Assembly (NCBI RefSeq): GCF_011075055.1
Contig: NC_058150.1
Coordinates: 3,596,001-3,660,000, forward strand
Direction of reading: 5' to 3'
From: Mangifera indica
Taxonomy: Eukaryota; Streptophyta; Magnoliopsida; Sapindales; Anacardiaceae
Length of the DNA stretch: 64,000 nt
Positions 1 through 10,844 of this stretch are shown piece by piece. A program made the position numbers and the translations under genes. The notes under the pieces are model-generated. The model ran no database searches, had not been told where the DNA came from, and worked only from the letters and a program-made list of their open reading frames with translations. How positions within the stretch are numbered: the stretch's first letter is position 1; the number at the start of each line of letters is the position of its first letter.

Positions 1-562
1 TGTTGTCTCCATCTTCTTCAATTTGAAATCTATCGGTTAAGTTCCTGTCCTAATTTAGGGGTATTCAAAATTTTTGGATAATAAAAAACCTAAAAATCAA
101 ACCAAAAAATAGATTATTTAAAAAATTAGATTGAATATTGGTTTAAAGATACACAAAAATTGATTTTTTAGATCAGTTACTGATTTGTCTATTTTTTAAG
201 ATTAGTTCATCAAACCAAACTGATTTTAAAATAAATTAATAAAATATTAAATAAATTTTCAAAAAAATTAGGAAAATATAATAAAATAGGTTAATACTTT
301 GAAATTTAATTCAAAAAATTCAATTTACTTAATTATTATTTTTGGTTTAATTCAAAATCAATTAATTTTTAAATTAATTTGGTTTCAATTTATGATTTTC
401 TTCAAATCAAAAATTTAGTTTCGTTTAAAAAATTGTCAAATCAGTTTGATTTACCAATTTTAAACACTCCTATCATAATCTATATTCCAACTTGTTTTAT
501 AAACCTTTATTTTTAATTTTACATCTATGCCAATCAATTAATGAACATAATTATTATAATAA

Positions 563-690
563 AATTATATGTACATATTTTTGGTACACAGATAATGTAT
601 CATCTTATAATTGAATGATTTTAAATTAAAAATAAAACAATATTCAATCACATAATGATATATTATCTGTATCTGTGTACATAAATTATG
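563..690. mobile_element. Small AT-rich MITE-like element, copy 1
   Basis: About 128 bp with imperfect inverted ends: the left begins AATTATATGTACATATTT, and the right end read on the other strand begins AATTTATGTACACAGATA. The core has the family signature of a hyphenated repeat, ATTGAATGATTTTAAATT answered by ATTCAATCACATAATGATA. There is no coding capacity. The same end and core signature recurs at several other places in the window (clear at 1266, 2286, 6080, 8003 and 59849). Confidence 0.55.
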
Positions 691-1265
691 TATTAAATGT
701 GTGTATATAACTATATATAACAAGCTCTAATTATTAATAGGAAGAAATTTGTGCATTGTTATCTATGATTTTTTTTAATTTTAATTTTTATAATTATTAA
801 CCCTAAAATTAATATAAACCAAAGGTGAAAAAATTATTAAAATTTTAGAGGTAAACTATTATTCAACTTTAGTAAATATTACATTATCTTCTTAACTATC
901 ATAGCAAATTAATTAACAAATTTCATTAATAGAACTTGATGATGGGTAAGAAAATCGACTTTTTAAATTTAACTGGTGGGAAAATGTCAATTCGGTAAAC
1001 TTTGGGTGTACACAATCGTTCCACCTAATTTAGTCAGATAATTAAGTTGAGGGGATTTTGTTGTGCCAACTTACAAATTGGAACTCATTAATGTATGTGT
1101 ATGTGTTTTCTTTGTTTGGTGGAAATGAATATAAGTGTTGCTAGCCTTCAATGGGCAAAATTAAATAAATGGGCTTAATGAGAAATGGGCATATTTATTG
1201 AAGACTTTTCTCCGATAGAGTTATTATTTAGTGCCTTTGCCTTGCGATGAGCACTAAGGAAAGTT

Positions 1266-1422
1266 ATGTGTACTTATAATAAATATTAATATGAGTATTA
1301 ATAATTATATATTATAATATAATTAAGTATTATTTTATTTTTAATTTAATATTATCTAATTATATAATGATATATTATAATTAATATTTAATTTAATACT
1401 TATTTTAAGTGTACATAATTTA
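1266..1422. mobile_element. Small AT-rich MITE-like element, copy 2
   Basis: Begins ATGTGTACTTATAATAAATA and ends TTAAGTGTACATAATTTAC, so the ends are inverted around GTGTAC. The core AATTAAGTATTATTTTATTTTTAATTTAATATTATCTAATTATATAATGATA is the same family pattern as the copy at 563-690, but diverged. Confidence 0.45.
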
Positions 1423-1929
1423 CGGCATATAATATATACAATGCAATTAAGTACCCGTTATTATTGAGTACAAGTTGATTAGATTAATTTGGAATTGAAT
1501 TCAGTGATGTCAATGGCAACTTCATGGTAGAAAACATGGTTCTCAAGTTTCTAGTAGTAGGAGAAGAAGCATAGTTCTTTCTTGGCTTGCCAACACAAAT
1601 AAAGTGATGTTCTCTAGCTTGTTTTTGTATCTTGATCAGCAAATTCTTTCTTCCTTTTTTTTTTTTTTGGGTAATTGGATAATCTCATTTAGATTGATTG
1701 GATAGATAAACCCTAAAGCCTAAACCTTTTGTTCTTAAAAATTTTAATCCTCTGTTAATTTTGTTAACGGTTGAAGTGTTTGATCAACAGGGTAAAACAA
1801 TGCAACAGCTCATTAACACTAATTGCTATTATATCTGTCACTAGCACTAGTCGCAGCAGAGAGAGGCTGAGGTCCACAACCAGAAAGAAAAAGAGAGGCC
1901 AAGTTATTGTGCACAGGTCCCTACAATGT

Positions 1930-2160
1930 TGCAATGAGGAGGCAAAATCAACATACTGCTTTTAAACAATAACCCATTCTTTAATTAAAATCTCTGCTTC
2001 CACATGTTCTGCTCTACAATGAATGAAGTCCTTCAATTCTTTTGGTTAAATCAAAACCAAGTGACCTATTTTTTTTTTCATATTTTCTATTAACTATTGG
2101 ATCACTACTCAGAGGCATATGCTTAAGCATTGACAGAATTCATGGATATCATGCGGTAGT
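1930..2160 (-). pseudogene. Partial third copy of ATP23 intron 4 DNA
   Basis: Read on the minus strand this matches the segments inside intron 4 of both full ATP23 copies (about 3600-3910 and 14755-15060). Shared landmarks in order on the plus strand are GAGGCAAAATCAACATACTG, TTTAATTAAAATCTCTGCTT, a CTACAATGAA block and a TTAAGCATTGACAGAATTCA block. No ATP23 exon is present. On the minus strand the conserved part could encode EAEILIKEWVIV followed by a stop, so it is dead as protein. It suggests that a larger tandem array once existed here. Confidence 0.5.
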
Positions 2161-2285
2161 TCTGTACCCGAGAAGTGCATTCTACCAATCGACACTCCAT
2201 CAATAGCCTACAAAAATAGTGGTTTGCCTTTGCTATTTCAAGCAGTGCCAACAATTTCACTTATTTTCCATGATAAGTAATATTA

Positions 2286-2445
2286 TATGCATCCATTTTG
2301 AATATATAAATAAGTATATTTGTATATCATCTTCTAATTGAATGTTATTTTATCTTTAATTCATAATTACCTAATCACATAATGATACATATAAATATAT
2401 ACTAATTTTTATACTTAAAATAGATACACATAGTTTTATTGTTTC
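2286..2445. mobile_element. Small AT-rich MITE-like element, copy 3
   Basis: Contains TATATCATCTTCTAATTGAATG and AATCACATAATGATACATAT in the order typical of the family, with TACTTAAAATAGATACACATAG at the right end. Diverged and without coding capacity. It lies 3' of the ATP23-1 gene. Confidence 0.45.
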
Positions 2446-3056
2446 CAAAATAAATACAGATCAATTCTAACTCCCTGATACAAAGTCTCTATGTCACCAA
2501 TTTGGGTTCTCTGAAAGCATAATTCATCCAGGCAATAGAAGTAATTGGTGATCTCTAAGGCATTATAATAATCAAACGGCCAACAACAAAAAAGCAATTT
2601 ATTAACATCTAACACATGTATGCCAACTTACTTACCAATAGATCACCAAATTCACCAGTAATTATCGTACTGAAAGGTAACATTTCTCCATAAGCTAAAT
2701 CAAAAGGCTAAAACCATACAACAGCTCAATAAACACTTGCTCCACTATTTCATCACAGGCATTACCTGCAGTGAGAGAAAAATAAGAAATGATCTGGGTC
2801 TACAAAGAATGAGAGGGGCCCTTTACGGGGTCTGAGGTCCAACTTATTATATCTCCAGTGAGACCGGGAATAGTCCTCAGACCACCGCCGAGACCTGTAT
2901 TAAGTTTTTTTCAAATAAAAAAAAGGTAATCTCCTGAGTATTGTATACTAATTGCTACCAAAAAATCACAGCTAACTTAAGCTCCAAAAGAAAATCGTTT
3001 GCTCAGTCAATGATTCTTTGTGTATTAGCTCGTTTGAAAATTGCTTTAAGAGCGCC

Positions 3057-5151
3057 TCATGGAGCTCTGTCAAAGGGTTGCGTATCATTGTAGCATATAT
3101 CCCAGACTGCTTCCATGGCATCCTTTGCAGCTTCCTTTGAGCAGTTAGGATTAGCCATCACTGATTCCATAACTCGTCTTTTCACACAGTCCTGTAAATA
3201 GCAGAACAAAAACCAGATACTGAATTACATAGATTTGATAGAAAGTGTTAAACGAAATAAATTATAAAGATTATATTATGAAAGTGAAGAAAATATATAA
3301 AAATTCTTAGAAACAAACTTTATATGCAATATATGGGAGGACGCAACTTAAGATGTAAAATGGAAGTCCTACTTAATAGCTATATACAAAGACAATAAGA
3401 ATTTGAGGAAGCACATTCAGTTTTTGCCATCAATATAATAATCACTAGTCATGACTGCACCTAATTCATGCGAAATTGGAAAAGTAACACTACAACAGTA
3501 AAACAATTTAATGAGACTATTATCTACATTTTTCCCCAGCCCTAATTATGTTTTAAATGTAACAATTTCATGATAAAACTAAGTAGTTCTCACAGAATTC
3601 CAACAAGGAAGCAAAATCAACATGCTGCTTCTGAACCTTAGCCCATTCTTTAATTAAAATCTCTGCTTCCCCATATTCCTCGCTACGATGAAGTAGCACA
3701 AACTGATACATCACAATATGAGTCCTCAAGTCCTTTGGGTTACATCAAAACCAAGAGACCTAGTTTTTTCATATTTTTCTATTAACTATAAAACCACTAC
3801 TCATACACTTAAAACTTGTTCCCCACTTTCACAGACCATTTACAAAACGAAACTTTTTCAGTTATTGTTAAGTTCTTTGTTTAAGCATTGATAAATTTCA
3901 TGGACAGCAAATAATCATCTTACAAAGAAAGAAAATAGAGAACAATGTCAAGAGTTTATATCTCAAGTCATTCGTAAGAATTGGAACTCACTTGTTCATG
4001 GCCTCTTATCTTCATATAACCTCGCAACAATTCTCTTTTGTAGTGGCAATCGCCACTTAAATGGCCTGCACGAATCTATTAACATAAATAATAAACAACT
4101 GATAAACCTAAGAATCAAAAACGAGAGTGAGAAAGGAGGAGGGAATTGAATAAAACTTCCACCAGAAAATCAAATTGATACCTCACTACAGGCATGATGA
4201 GCACAATTAGTCCAGTTCAAGTTTGCAGCACGACAATCATCGTATGCATGAATTAACTCATGTATAACTACTTGGTTGACCTGATCTTGCATTCTCATGT
4301 GATTACTACACACCATTATCTACATGCTCAGAAAAAAAAAGAGAAAATAAACTTAGAAAATGAACTACTCTGCCAAAAATAGTATAAATTATAATAAATA
4401 TGGATTTGCAAATAAAAATAGCAAGCGCAAGAAGTTAATGTAATAGAGCTGAAATGAACTATACACAAATAATTTGAATTGACTGAAAGATAACATAATC
4501 AACAGCAAAAAGATTTTAACTAAAATTATCAACCAGAAGGTTCAATCAACCTAAACTACTTTATTTATTTAATTCTGACAATTGAAGTAATTTTGTTTGG
4601 TTACCTGCCACATTTGAATTTAAAAAATAAAAAAAACCAAGGACACAAGCAATGTGAGATAAAATGTGGTAAATTCCAACCAAGATAATCAAAGCCAATT
4701 CATTTCAAATTGAATCGATCAGAACATATATCAGTAAACATCTGAATGAACAAAAAATAAAATAAAATAAATTACCCCTTCACCATTAACATAGCCCCCG
4801 CCAATTGGTTTGTCACAATTGACAGCTTTGATGAAATTATCCTTAAATGAACATCCAGCTTGCTGCAAATGCTCCTTCAAGAATTTCACCATTGGGTCTA
4901 CCCAAAACAAACAAATTTTTAAAAATGAAATTCATTTCCGACTAAACTGCACTGATCACAGTGAAATATTCAAAATCTAAAACTGAAGATTCTAAAACCC
5001 TAGAGCCAGTAAAGTCTAAGATAAGTCAAAAGGAGAGAAAGAAATTACTTCTGAAACTTTTCCGAATCATTTCTTCGCATTCCTCTATGGTTTTACCGCC
5101 GGGGACGGGGACGGGGGCGGGGGATGAATTCACAACGTGCTCTTCTGCCAT
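3057..5151 (-). CDS. ATP23: ATP23-type mitochondrial inner-membrane metalloprotease, copy 1 (five exons)
   Basis: Exons on the minus strand: 5151-5049, 4897-4776, 4319-4182, 4075-3992 and 3191-3057. All introns are GT-AG, phases agree, and the product is 193 aa, the usual plant ATP23 length. The zinc-metalloprotease motif HELIH (residues 95-99) sits in exon 3 in the context VVIHELIHAYDDCR, followed by NWTNCAHHACSE, as in peptidase family M76. In yeast, Atp23 acts in the intermembrane space to process Atp6 and assist F1Fo assembly. That role is known for the family and inferred here. Conserved cysteines are spread over exons 2-5 (CSF, CDK, VCSN, DDCR, NCAHHAC, DCH, DCV, NPNC), and the protein ends NDTQPFDRAP. 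Compared with copy 2 it has an inserted PAPVPVP stretch near the N terminus, encoded by a C-rich run. The reading frame is intact, so it is probably functional. Intron 4 (801 bp) holds a coding-like relic. Confidence 0.9.
3590..3770 (-). pseudogene. Coding-like relic inside ATP23-1 intron 4
   Basis: On the minus strand a frame of about 56 codons is open. It includes NPKDLRTHIVMYQFVLLHRS and EYGEAEILIKEWAKVQKQHV, then DFASLLEFCENYLVLS and a stop. The helical, repeat-like feel resembles a PPR or TPR protein, but I cannot assign a family. The homologous stretch in copy 2 (about 14755-14900) and the partial third copy carry stops and indels, so this is best read as a fossil gene fragment that entered the intron before the duplication. 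An unspliced or alternative exon is the other possibility. Confidence 0.4.
5101..5123 (+). other. Putative G-quadruplex-forming run in ATP23-1 exon 1
   Basis: Four G-runs of 4, 4, 5 and 5 bases are separated by AC, AC and C. They lie on the plus strand, which is the template strand for ATP23-1. The run encodes the Pro/Val/Ala insertion at about residues 11-17. Copy 2 lacks it. Confidence 0.55.
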
Positions 5152-5564
5152 CTCTCTGAGTTGGGATTTTGCTTGTGGGCAGTGGCAGAGGTGTAACGCG
5201 GGCATTTTACTCTTATTTATTATTTATTATATTAATTACAAAATTATATATTTTTAAATTATAAAATTAATAAATAAATATAAATATAATTTGACTTCAG
5301 ATAAAATAACAGAAATAATAAAAAATAGATTATTAAAATAATTTTTGAATTAAAATCTTTATCTTCATATATTATAGACTTCATCTTCACTGTGTTTCCA
5401 ATTTTCTAATTTATGTAATTTATTATTAATAAAGTGATGTAAATTAGCTGAAATTTTTGTATAAATCATTTGAAGAATGTTTAAAGCTCAATGTCTCTAT
5501 TTTCTAATTGGATTAGAAAATTATAATTCTTTTAAGTCTTTGTTTTTTTAATCCATACCCATGA

Positions 5565-5905
5565 TATCAACAGGAAAACTTAGGGTCCAAAAACACTATC
5601 TCAACAAGCTAGAAAATCTAGGGTTCTTTAAGCACCTGTTTTTGGCAAAAATATAGGATGAAAAAACTTTATCTTAACACACACAAAAAAAAAAAAATTA
5701 GGGTTTATAAGCCTATATTTTCTTGGTATTGACCAGATAACATAGGTTTAAAAACTCTATCTCAGCACCCAAAAACACTAGGGTTTTTAAACCTTTGCTT
5801 TGGGTGTTGGCCAGAAAAACTAGTTTTTAGGTACAATGGAAAATTTAGTTGGGTATTGGCCAAGAATAACTAGTTTTTATGTTCAATGATAAAATTAGTT
5901 AGGAG
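5565..5905. repeat. Degenerate tandem repeat, roughly 90-110 bp units
   Basis: Recurring blocks are AAAAACACTAGGGTTTTTAA-like, AACTCTATCTCAGCACCCA-like and GGTATTGGCCAGATAACA-like strings in the same order, about three times. Later units are shortened to GTTGGCCAGAAAAACTAG and ATTGGCCAAGAATAACTAG. Units are too diverged for an exact count. Confidence 0.45.
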
Positions 5906-6079
5906 GGGGGCGTCAGTTAACTTTGGTTTAACATATTTTTACGGCTAAATACGGTATATTTTTCCAAGCTTATTTTTCTTATTTTGTTGTGTATGAATGT
6001 TTAATATAGCATATGATTTGAGGATAATGAAAGATTGTTGGCAAAGTTACAGAAGATTTTATTTAGTTAACTGGATACA

Positions 6080-6185
6080 TAAATATGTACATACTCATCT
6101 GTGTCATCATGTAATTGAATAATTTTAAATAAATTAATACTCAATCACGTAACAATACAAATGAATGTGTATATATTTGTATACA
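6080..6185. mobile_element. Small AT-rich MITE-like element, copy 4
   Basis: Contains GTGTCATCATGTAATTGAAT and ACTCAATCACGTAACAATAC, the family core, flanked by TATGTACATACTC and GTATACATAAATCATA. It lies between the two halves of a diverged direct repeat. Confidence 0.45.
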
Positions 6186-8002
6186 TAAATCATATACATA
6201 TGATATTGCTCTAATCATATTGGTTCATATGTTTATTTGGTCGAAAGGGAGGTGTTAAGCCAACTTTTATACAATACATTTTTGTGTTAATTTGAGCAAA
6301 ATAAGACATATTTCTCCTATTTTTATCTTTCTTATTGTGTTGTATAGTGAATGTTTTGTGTGACATGATTTGAGGACAAGGAAGGATTATACAAAATGTT
6401 ATGGGGAGATGATTTTAGCTCGTTTTGTTGGTTGATTTGGCTAGTAATGAATGGATATCATACAATGTCATGATAAAGTCTAATGCAAACGCCTTTAAAT
6501 TTCAATCATTGACAAAGACTTTACCGTGACATTGTATGTAATTTTAACCTTACTTGTTGATATTAAATTTCTAGGTTATTCAATTACATATTTATAATGA
6601 GAGTAAAATAATTTATTACTAGTAGATCTATCAATTAAGTCAGATAAACCTGATCTTCGATTATTTAGTTCAAAAAATTAGTTTTGCGCTAAATATAATT
6701 CAGGCTCATGCAAGTCTGAAAAAAAAAAACAATTGTTTATTAAGTTATTGATCTATTCAACTCAAGACCCAATAGGGTCTAAAAATCCATTATGGGTAGG
6801 GCATATTTGTCATGTTTTCAAACAAAAGAGGATTATAAGGTTTTTTGTGCAAATTTTTAAAGTAACAAGGATGAGTCCAAAATGGCCCAAAGTAAGATAG
6901 AACAAAAAACATCTGAGACTCGAATGGATAAGTTTAAAGCTCACGCCTGAACTTTTTTATAAACTCAAACTTGTTTAAATCAGACTTGATTGATAGTCTA
7001 ACTAATATTGTCTTTTATCTTATAATTTATGCTCTAAATTCTTTCAATTTTTATTAGTTACTTTGTAAATTTATTATATAAAATGTTTAATTGTTGTATT
7101 ATAAAGTGATTCTTCATAAATAATAATTCAATATCTTATTATGTAGATAGCTAGTTTATTTATTTACTTGTTCAAATAAATTGTTAATTTCTTATTAAAC
7201 ACATAATAACAACTATTGTAGTAATTACATTACATTCTAAAAATATACAAGTGATCAGTTTTTATGTTGGTGTGTGACTTGGTTTCACAAGACACATTTG
7301 TTTGGATAACTACAAATCTTGTGTCCAACATTCAATGTCCCTCCGTTGATGTTCTTTGAATCATAAATATAAATGAATTTATTACGAACATTTAGTAACA
7401 ACGTGACGTGTGATAATAACTCTTTTATATTTGACAATTAAAATTAAAATCAACTAGATATTCTTAACACAACATAAAAAGAAAAATAAGTTAGAATAAA
7501 TAAACTGTATTCAACTTAAATGTCGCCCAAATTTATTAATCAATTTCTATGTTGGTCAAATTTAAACTCGCTTGGCCAAAACTCCCATTCATCTTAATGA
7601 ATGGAGTTTTGTTGAGCAAAAGTTGGTTTACATTCCCATTTGGCCAACTCCTTTTAACACATAAAACCTAGTTTTTTTTTTTTTTGTTAGTTCTCACGTA
7701 GGTTTGAAAAACACTAGTTTTATTAGACCGTTATGATAAGTTTCTAGTATCGATTAGAAAATGAAGACTTAACAAACTTTGGATTCTTGTTGATCCCATA
7801 GGTTCCATTAAAAAATGTATTGATAATATTACCTTAAATCAAAACACTTAAGATTTGCTAATGAATTTAAGATCCTCTCCAAGAGCTTGAGATTCATTTA
7901 TGAAGATGGGGAGGAGTGAAGAACTTGATATCTAGTTTTGGAATAGGAGAGGAGTGGAAAATAGAAAATAGTAAAGATGGAAATAAAGAGAGAGAAAACA
8001 AA

Positions 8003-8150
8003 TTATGTATATATATTTTTTGTATAAAATTTTAATATATATGTAATATATCATCATGTGATTAAGTATTATTTTATTTTTAATTTAAAATTATCTAATT
8101 ATATGACATCTGTAATCAAATTACATATTAAACATATATATACATATTTT
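8003..8150. mobile_element. Small AT-rich MITE-like element, copy 5
   Basis: Starts AATTATGTATATATATTTTT and ends with AACATATATATACATA. The core is ATCATCATGTGATTAAGTAT and TAATTATATGACATCTGTAA. Same family pattern as the other copies, AT-rich and non-coding. It lies about 330 bp upstream of the AGP start. Confidence 0.4.
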
Positions 8151-8386
8151 TTTTATTGGTATGGAAACCCATTTACACCAACCACAACATGAATTAATTA
8201 AGTTGGGGTTTATTAATAGAATCACGTGTCATTAGCCAAATGAATCGGTCAACCAAATATTAATAACCCTTAATTATTAATCAATTTTAGTTAATCCCTC
8301 ACATTCCTTAACCTCCACACCCTTTTAAATCCATTTTCTTCCCATTTCCCTTTCATCTCACTCTTTGTGGCTCTGCAGTACTTCTC

Positions 8387-8393
8387 TATATTT
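8387..8393 (+). promoter_or_regulatory. Probable TATA box of the AGP gene
   Basis: TATATTT lies 90 bp before the AGP start codon, with a downstream leader of suitable length. It is positional evidence only. A second AT-rich candidate (TTTATAGC, about 8420) is closer. Confidence 0.35.
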
Positions 8394-8482
8394 AGAGGAG
8401 AACTACTGCATGCTTTTATCTTTATAGCAAAACAAAAAGTCCCAACAAATCTTTTTACTTTCCTAAAATCCCATAAAAAAAA

Positions 8483-8911
8483 ATGGCACGTCAATTCGTT
8501 GTCGTTTTTACCCTAGCTTTCCTGGCTGTTGCTGCTTTGGTTTCTTCAACTGATGAGAAATCTCCCACTGCCTCTCCAGCCGGCCAGCCGACCACTGCAC
8601 CCCCACCTAAGAGCAAGGCTGCACCTCCACAACAGTCTAAGCAAACACCATCTCCTTCCGAATCCCCCAAGGCTTCCAACAGTGATTCTGATTCCCCTAG
8701 CAAGGCCCCAGCCTCCTCCTCCGCCTCCCCACCCTCCATGTCCGATGAGCCCTCCTCCCCACCTTCTCCTTCCACCACTGATGCCCCCGCTGCTGTACCT
8801 GCTGCCGAAGCCGACGCTTCAGCCACCGAAGAAGAAGCATCCGGTGCTGGTGCTCTTCAGGTCTCAGCTGTTGCCGGTGTCGCAGCTGCTGCCGGCTTCC
8901 TCTTCTTCTAA
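8483..8911 (+). CDS. Classical arabinogalactan protein (AGP), GPI-anchored
   Basis: Single-exon gene of 142 aa with the three-part layout of classical AGPs. Residues 1-22 form a hydrophobic secretion signal (MARQFVVVFTLAFLAVAALV). The middle (about 23-115) is rich in Pro, Ala, Ser and Thr with scattered AP, SP and TP pairs, expected to be hydroxylated and O-glycosylated with arabinogalactan. The last 20 or so residues (ALQVSAVAGVAAAAGFLFF) are a hydrophobic tail typical of a GPI-anchor signal, after a small-residue site near ASGAG. Such proteins sit at the outer face of the plasma membrane and in the wall, acting in growth and signalling. The specific role is unknown. Acidic Glu/Asp residues just before the tail are usual. 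The start has a good context (AAAAAATGGC). Confidence 0.9.
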   Translation: MARQFVVVFTLAFLAVAALVSSTDEKSPTASPAGQPTTAPPPKSKAAPPQQSKQTPSPSESPKASNSDSDSPSKAPASSSASPPSMSDEPSSPPSPSTTDAPAAVPAAEADASATEEEASGAGALQVSAVAGVAAAAGFLFF

Positions 8912-10844
8912 GTTTCTTATCAAAGCTTGAAGAACAGATAATTGAAGTCTCTCGATACCCTCTTTCTATAAATTATTTTTTTTTTTGTGCTAGTTAAAAG
9001 GAAATAAGAGAGGAAGCCGTTCAAAAATATGTACTACTTCTAAAGGCCTCGTCCATCTCATGATTAAATTTTAATCATATATTCTTTATTCGTTTCATCA
9101 TCATCTGCTTGTGTTGTATGTTTGTCTTCTTCTCCATTTCAGCTCTTCATTACGTACTTTACAAAAATTTCCTTAAATTCTCAGTCTCATCAGCTCAATA
9201 AATCTGTTTTCCTCTCTATCTATCCTGCATTCTCAGCTCTTTTATTCCCATCATGCATGCATGGTAACTGGTTTACATATTTCATTCATGGTTACTAATA
9301 TCTTATAATACAATATAGATAAAAAATAACGCATATTATAAAATATCTCGAACTAATACGATATAATAGAAATATTATACGGCATATATATTATTGATAT
9401 AGATTGATATACTTAAAAAAATATATAATAAGAGTGTATATATAAAATTTAAATTTTTAAGGGTGTTTATAATTTTTTTTTTTAAAATAAATGTTTAAAT
9501 TTTTAAAATTATATTAATGTGTTTGTTGAAATAGGGTAAACCTTACAAGGGAACAAGTCTTTTGACCTCTTATATTAAATCTAAAGGCATGTACATTAAT
9601 TCCAGAACAGATTCCAGGCAATAAAGTGGGGAAGGTCATCATATATATATGTCAGCATCATGACATGGAGCCCTTTTATTGATAGAATTGATTTATCTCT
9701 CTTGAGGTTCGAGAGTTTGACCACACGTACTGGTGGGATTAATTGCCTTGACCATATCTCCAAGTGGAGACCTTAGAAACTGAGTATATGATTTTGCATA
9801 CGACAAACAGTAATGGAGAGTTAAAGGTTCCCTTTGATCCACACTGTGTGCTGCTTATGTTTTTGCATGATTGAAGGGAAAAAGAGTTAGGTGAGACCGA
9901 GATTGCGGTCCTTTTTCCTCGATTCTTTTGGGTTATTTCAATTTTCTTCCATTAAAGACTTGGGTTGAGGTCTGACTTAGAGCCACGCATATGAAAATTC
10001 TGTTGGATTGGCTGCCAAATGTGAAACCATGTGTAACGAGGATTTGAACAAATTGCACCATCATTACTACGATTACCGTCAACTGATTAAATATATTTCT
10101 TTATTTCTTTGCTGAAAAACAGCCCGCATATGGTGGAGAGAATTAAATATTATTAATAACATATTTTTTATTATTTATATTATTTTATTTGATTTATAAA
10201 TAATAAAAGATTTTATTAATATTCTATTATCAATAATAATATAATAAATAATATAAGAGGTAATCTGATTACCACATAAAGATTATCAAAATAATTTTGA
10301 TTTTATTATAACTATATCATTATTTATTAATTTTTTAAAATAAAAATAATCTTATTTTTTATTAATATAATAAATAACATAAAAAAATGTTTTAAAATAA
10401 TTATATCTAAAGATATTTAAATAACATAATATATTAATAATCTCTTATTATTTTTAACTAAATATAATAATTTTTTCTACTTATCATTTTTTATCAAGTT
10501 TTATTAAATATAACCATAATTTATATTTAATAATTTTTTAATTTTAATAATAAAATATTTTTCCAATCAAACGGCTGTTAAGGGCGACTTGAAAGTAAGA
10601 TTAGAGAATGATGAAAGTAAATAAAGCTGGCTGCAATCCATAATTAAGCTGTTTTCTTGTCAGCAAAAGTGAGTGCCTGCAGCATGCATGAATGCCGACA
10701 CACACAGATACTAACTTGAAGACTTAAATCTAAAGCAACACTTTTCCGCTTGCTTTCTTTGACGCATAACAAGGATTATATGCAGAAGTAAGATCCTTGG
10801 ATGACGCCCTTTTGATTAAAGAAACTACAAGTACTTAAAACATA
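8912..10844. other. AT-rich intergenic DNA
   Basis: No gene seen. 8912-9130 is the AGP 3' region. 9280-9540 and 10130-10560 are long AT-rich runs with internal TAATAAT repetition. The second contains GGTAATCTGATTACC (10259-10273), a short palindrome of a kind seen in AT-rich MITEs. Nothing codes. Confidence 0.55.

Larger units (their letters stand above)
1..3056. other. AT-rich intergenic DNA with small transposons and an ATP23 relic
   Basis: No supportable gene. The stretch is very AT-rich and holds three members of a dispersed small element family (about 563-690, 1266-1422 and 2286-2445) and a partial copy of ATP23 intron 4 DNA (about 1930-2160), each listed separately. A 64-codon open frame at 1771-1965 (+) has no recognisable motif and partly overlaps the relic, so it is not called. 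Confidence 0.6.
5152..8482. other. Intergenic DNA with degenerate tandem and direct repeats
   Basis: No supportable gene. The interval holds degenerate tandem units at about 5565-5905, a diverged direct repeat (about 5915-6050 and 6255-6400) split by a small element at 6080-6185, and another small element at 8003-8150. The rest is AT-rich and shows no coding pattern. The last 100 bases are the AGP gene promoter and leader. Confidence 0.55.

Noticed and set aside
8491..8826. 111-codon open frame antisense to the AGP gene
   Set aside because: A mirror of the Pro/Ala/Ser codons of the AGP. Gly/Glu/Ala-rich, no family features.
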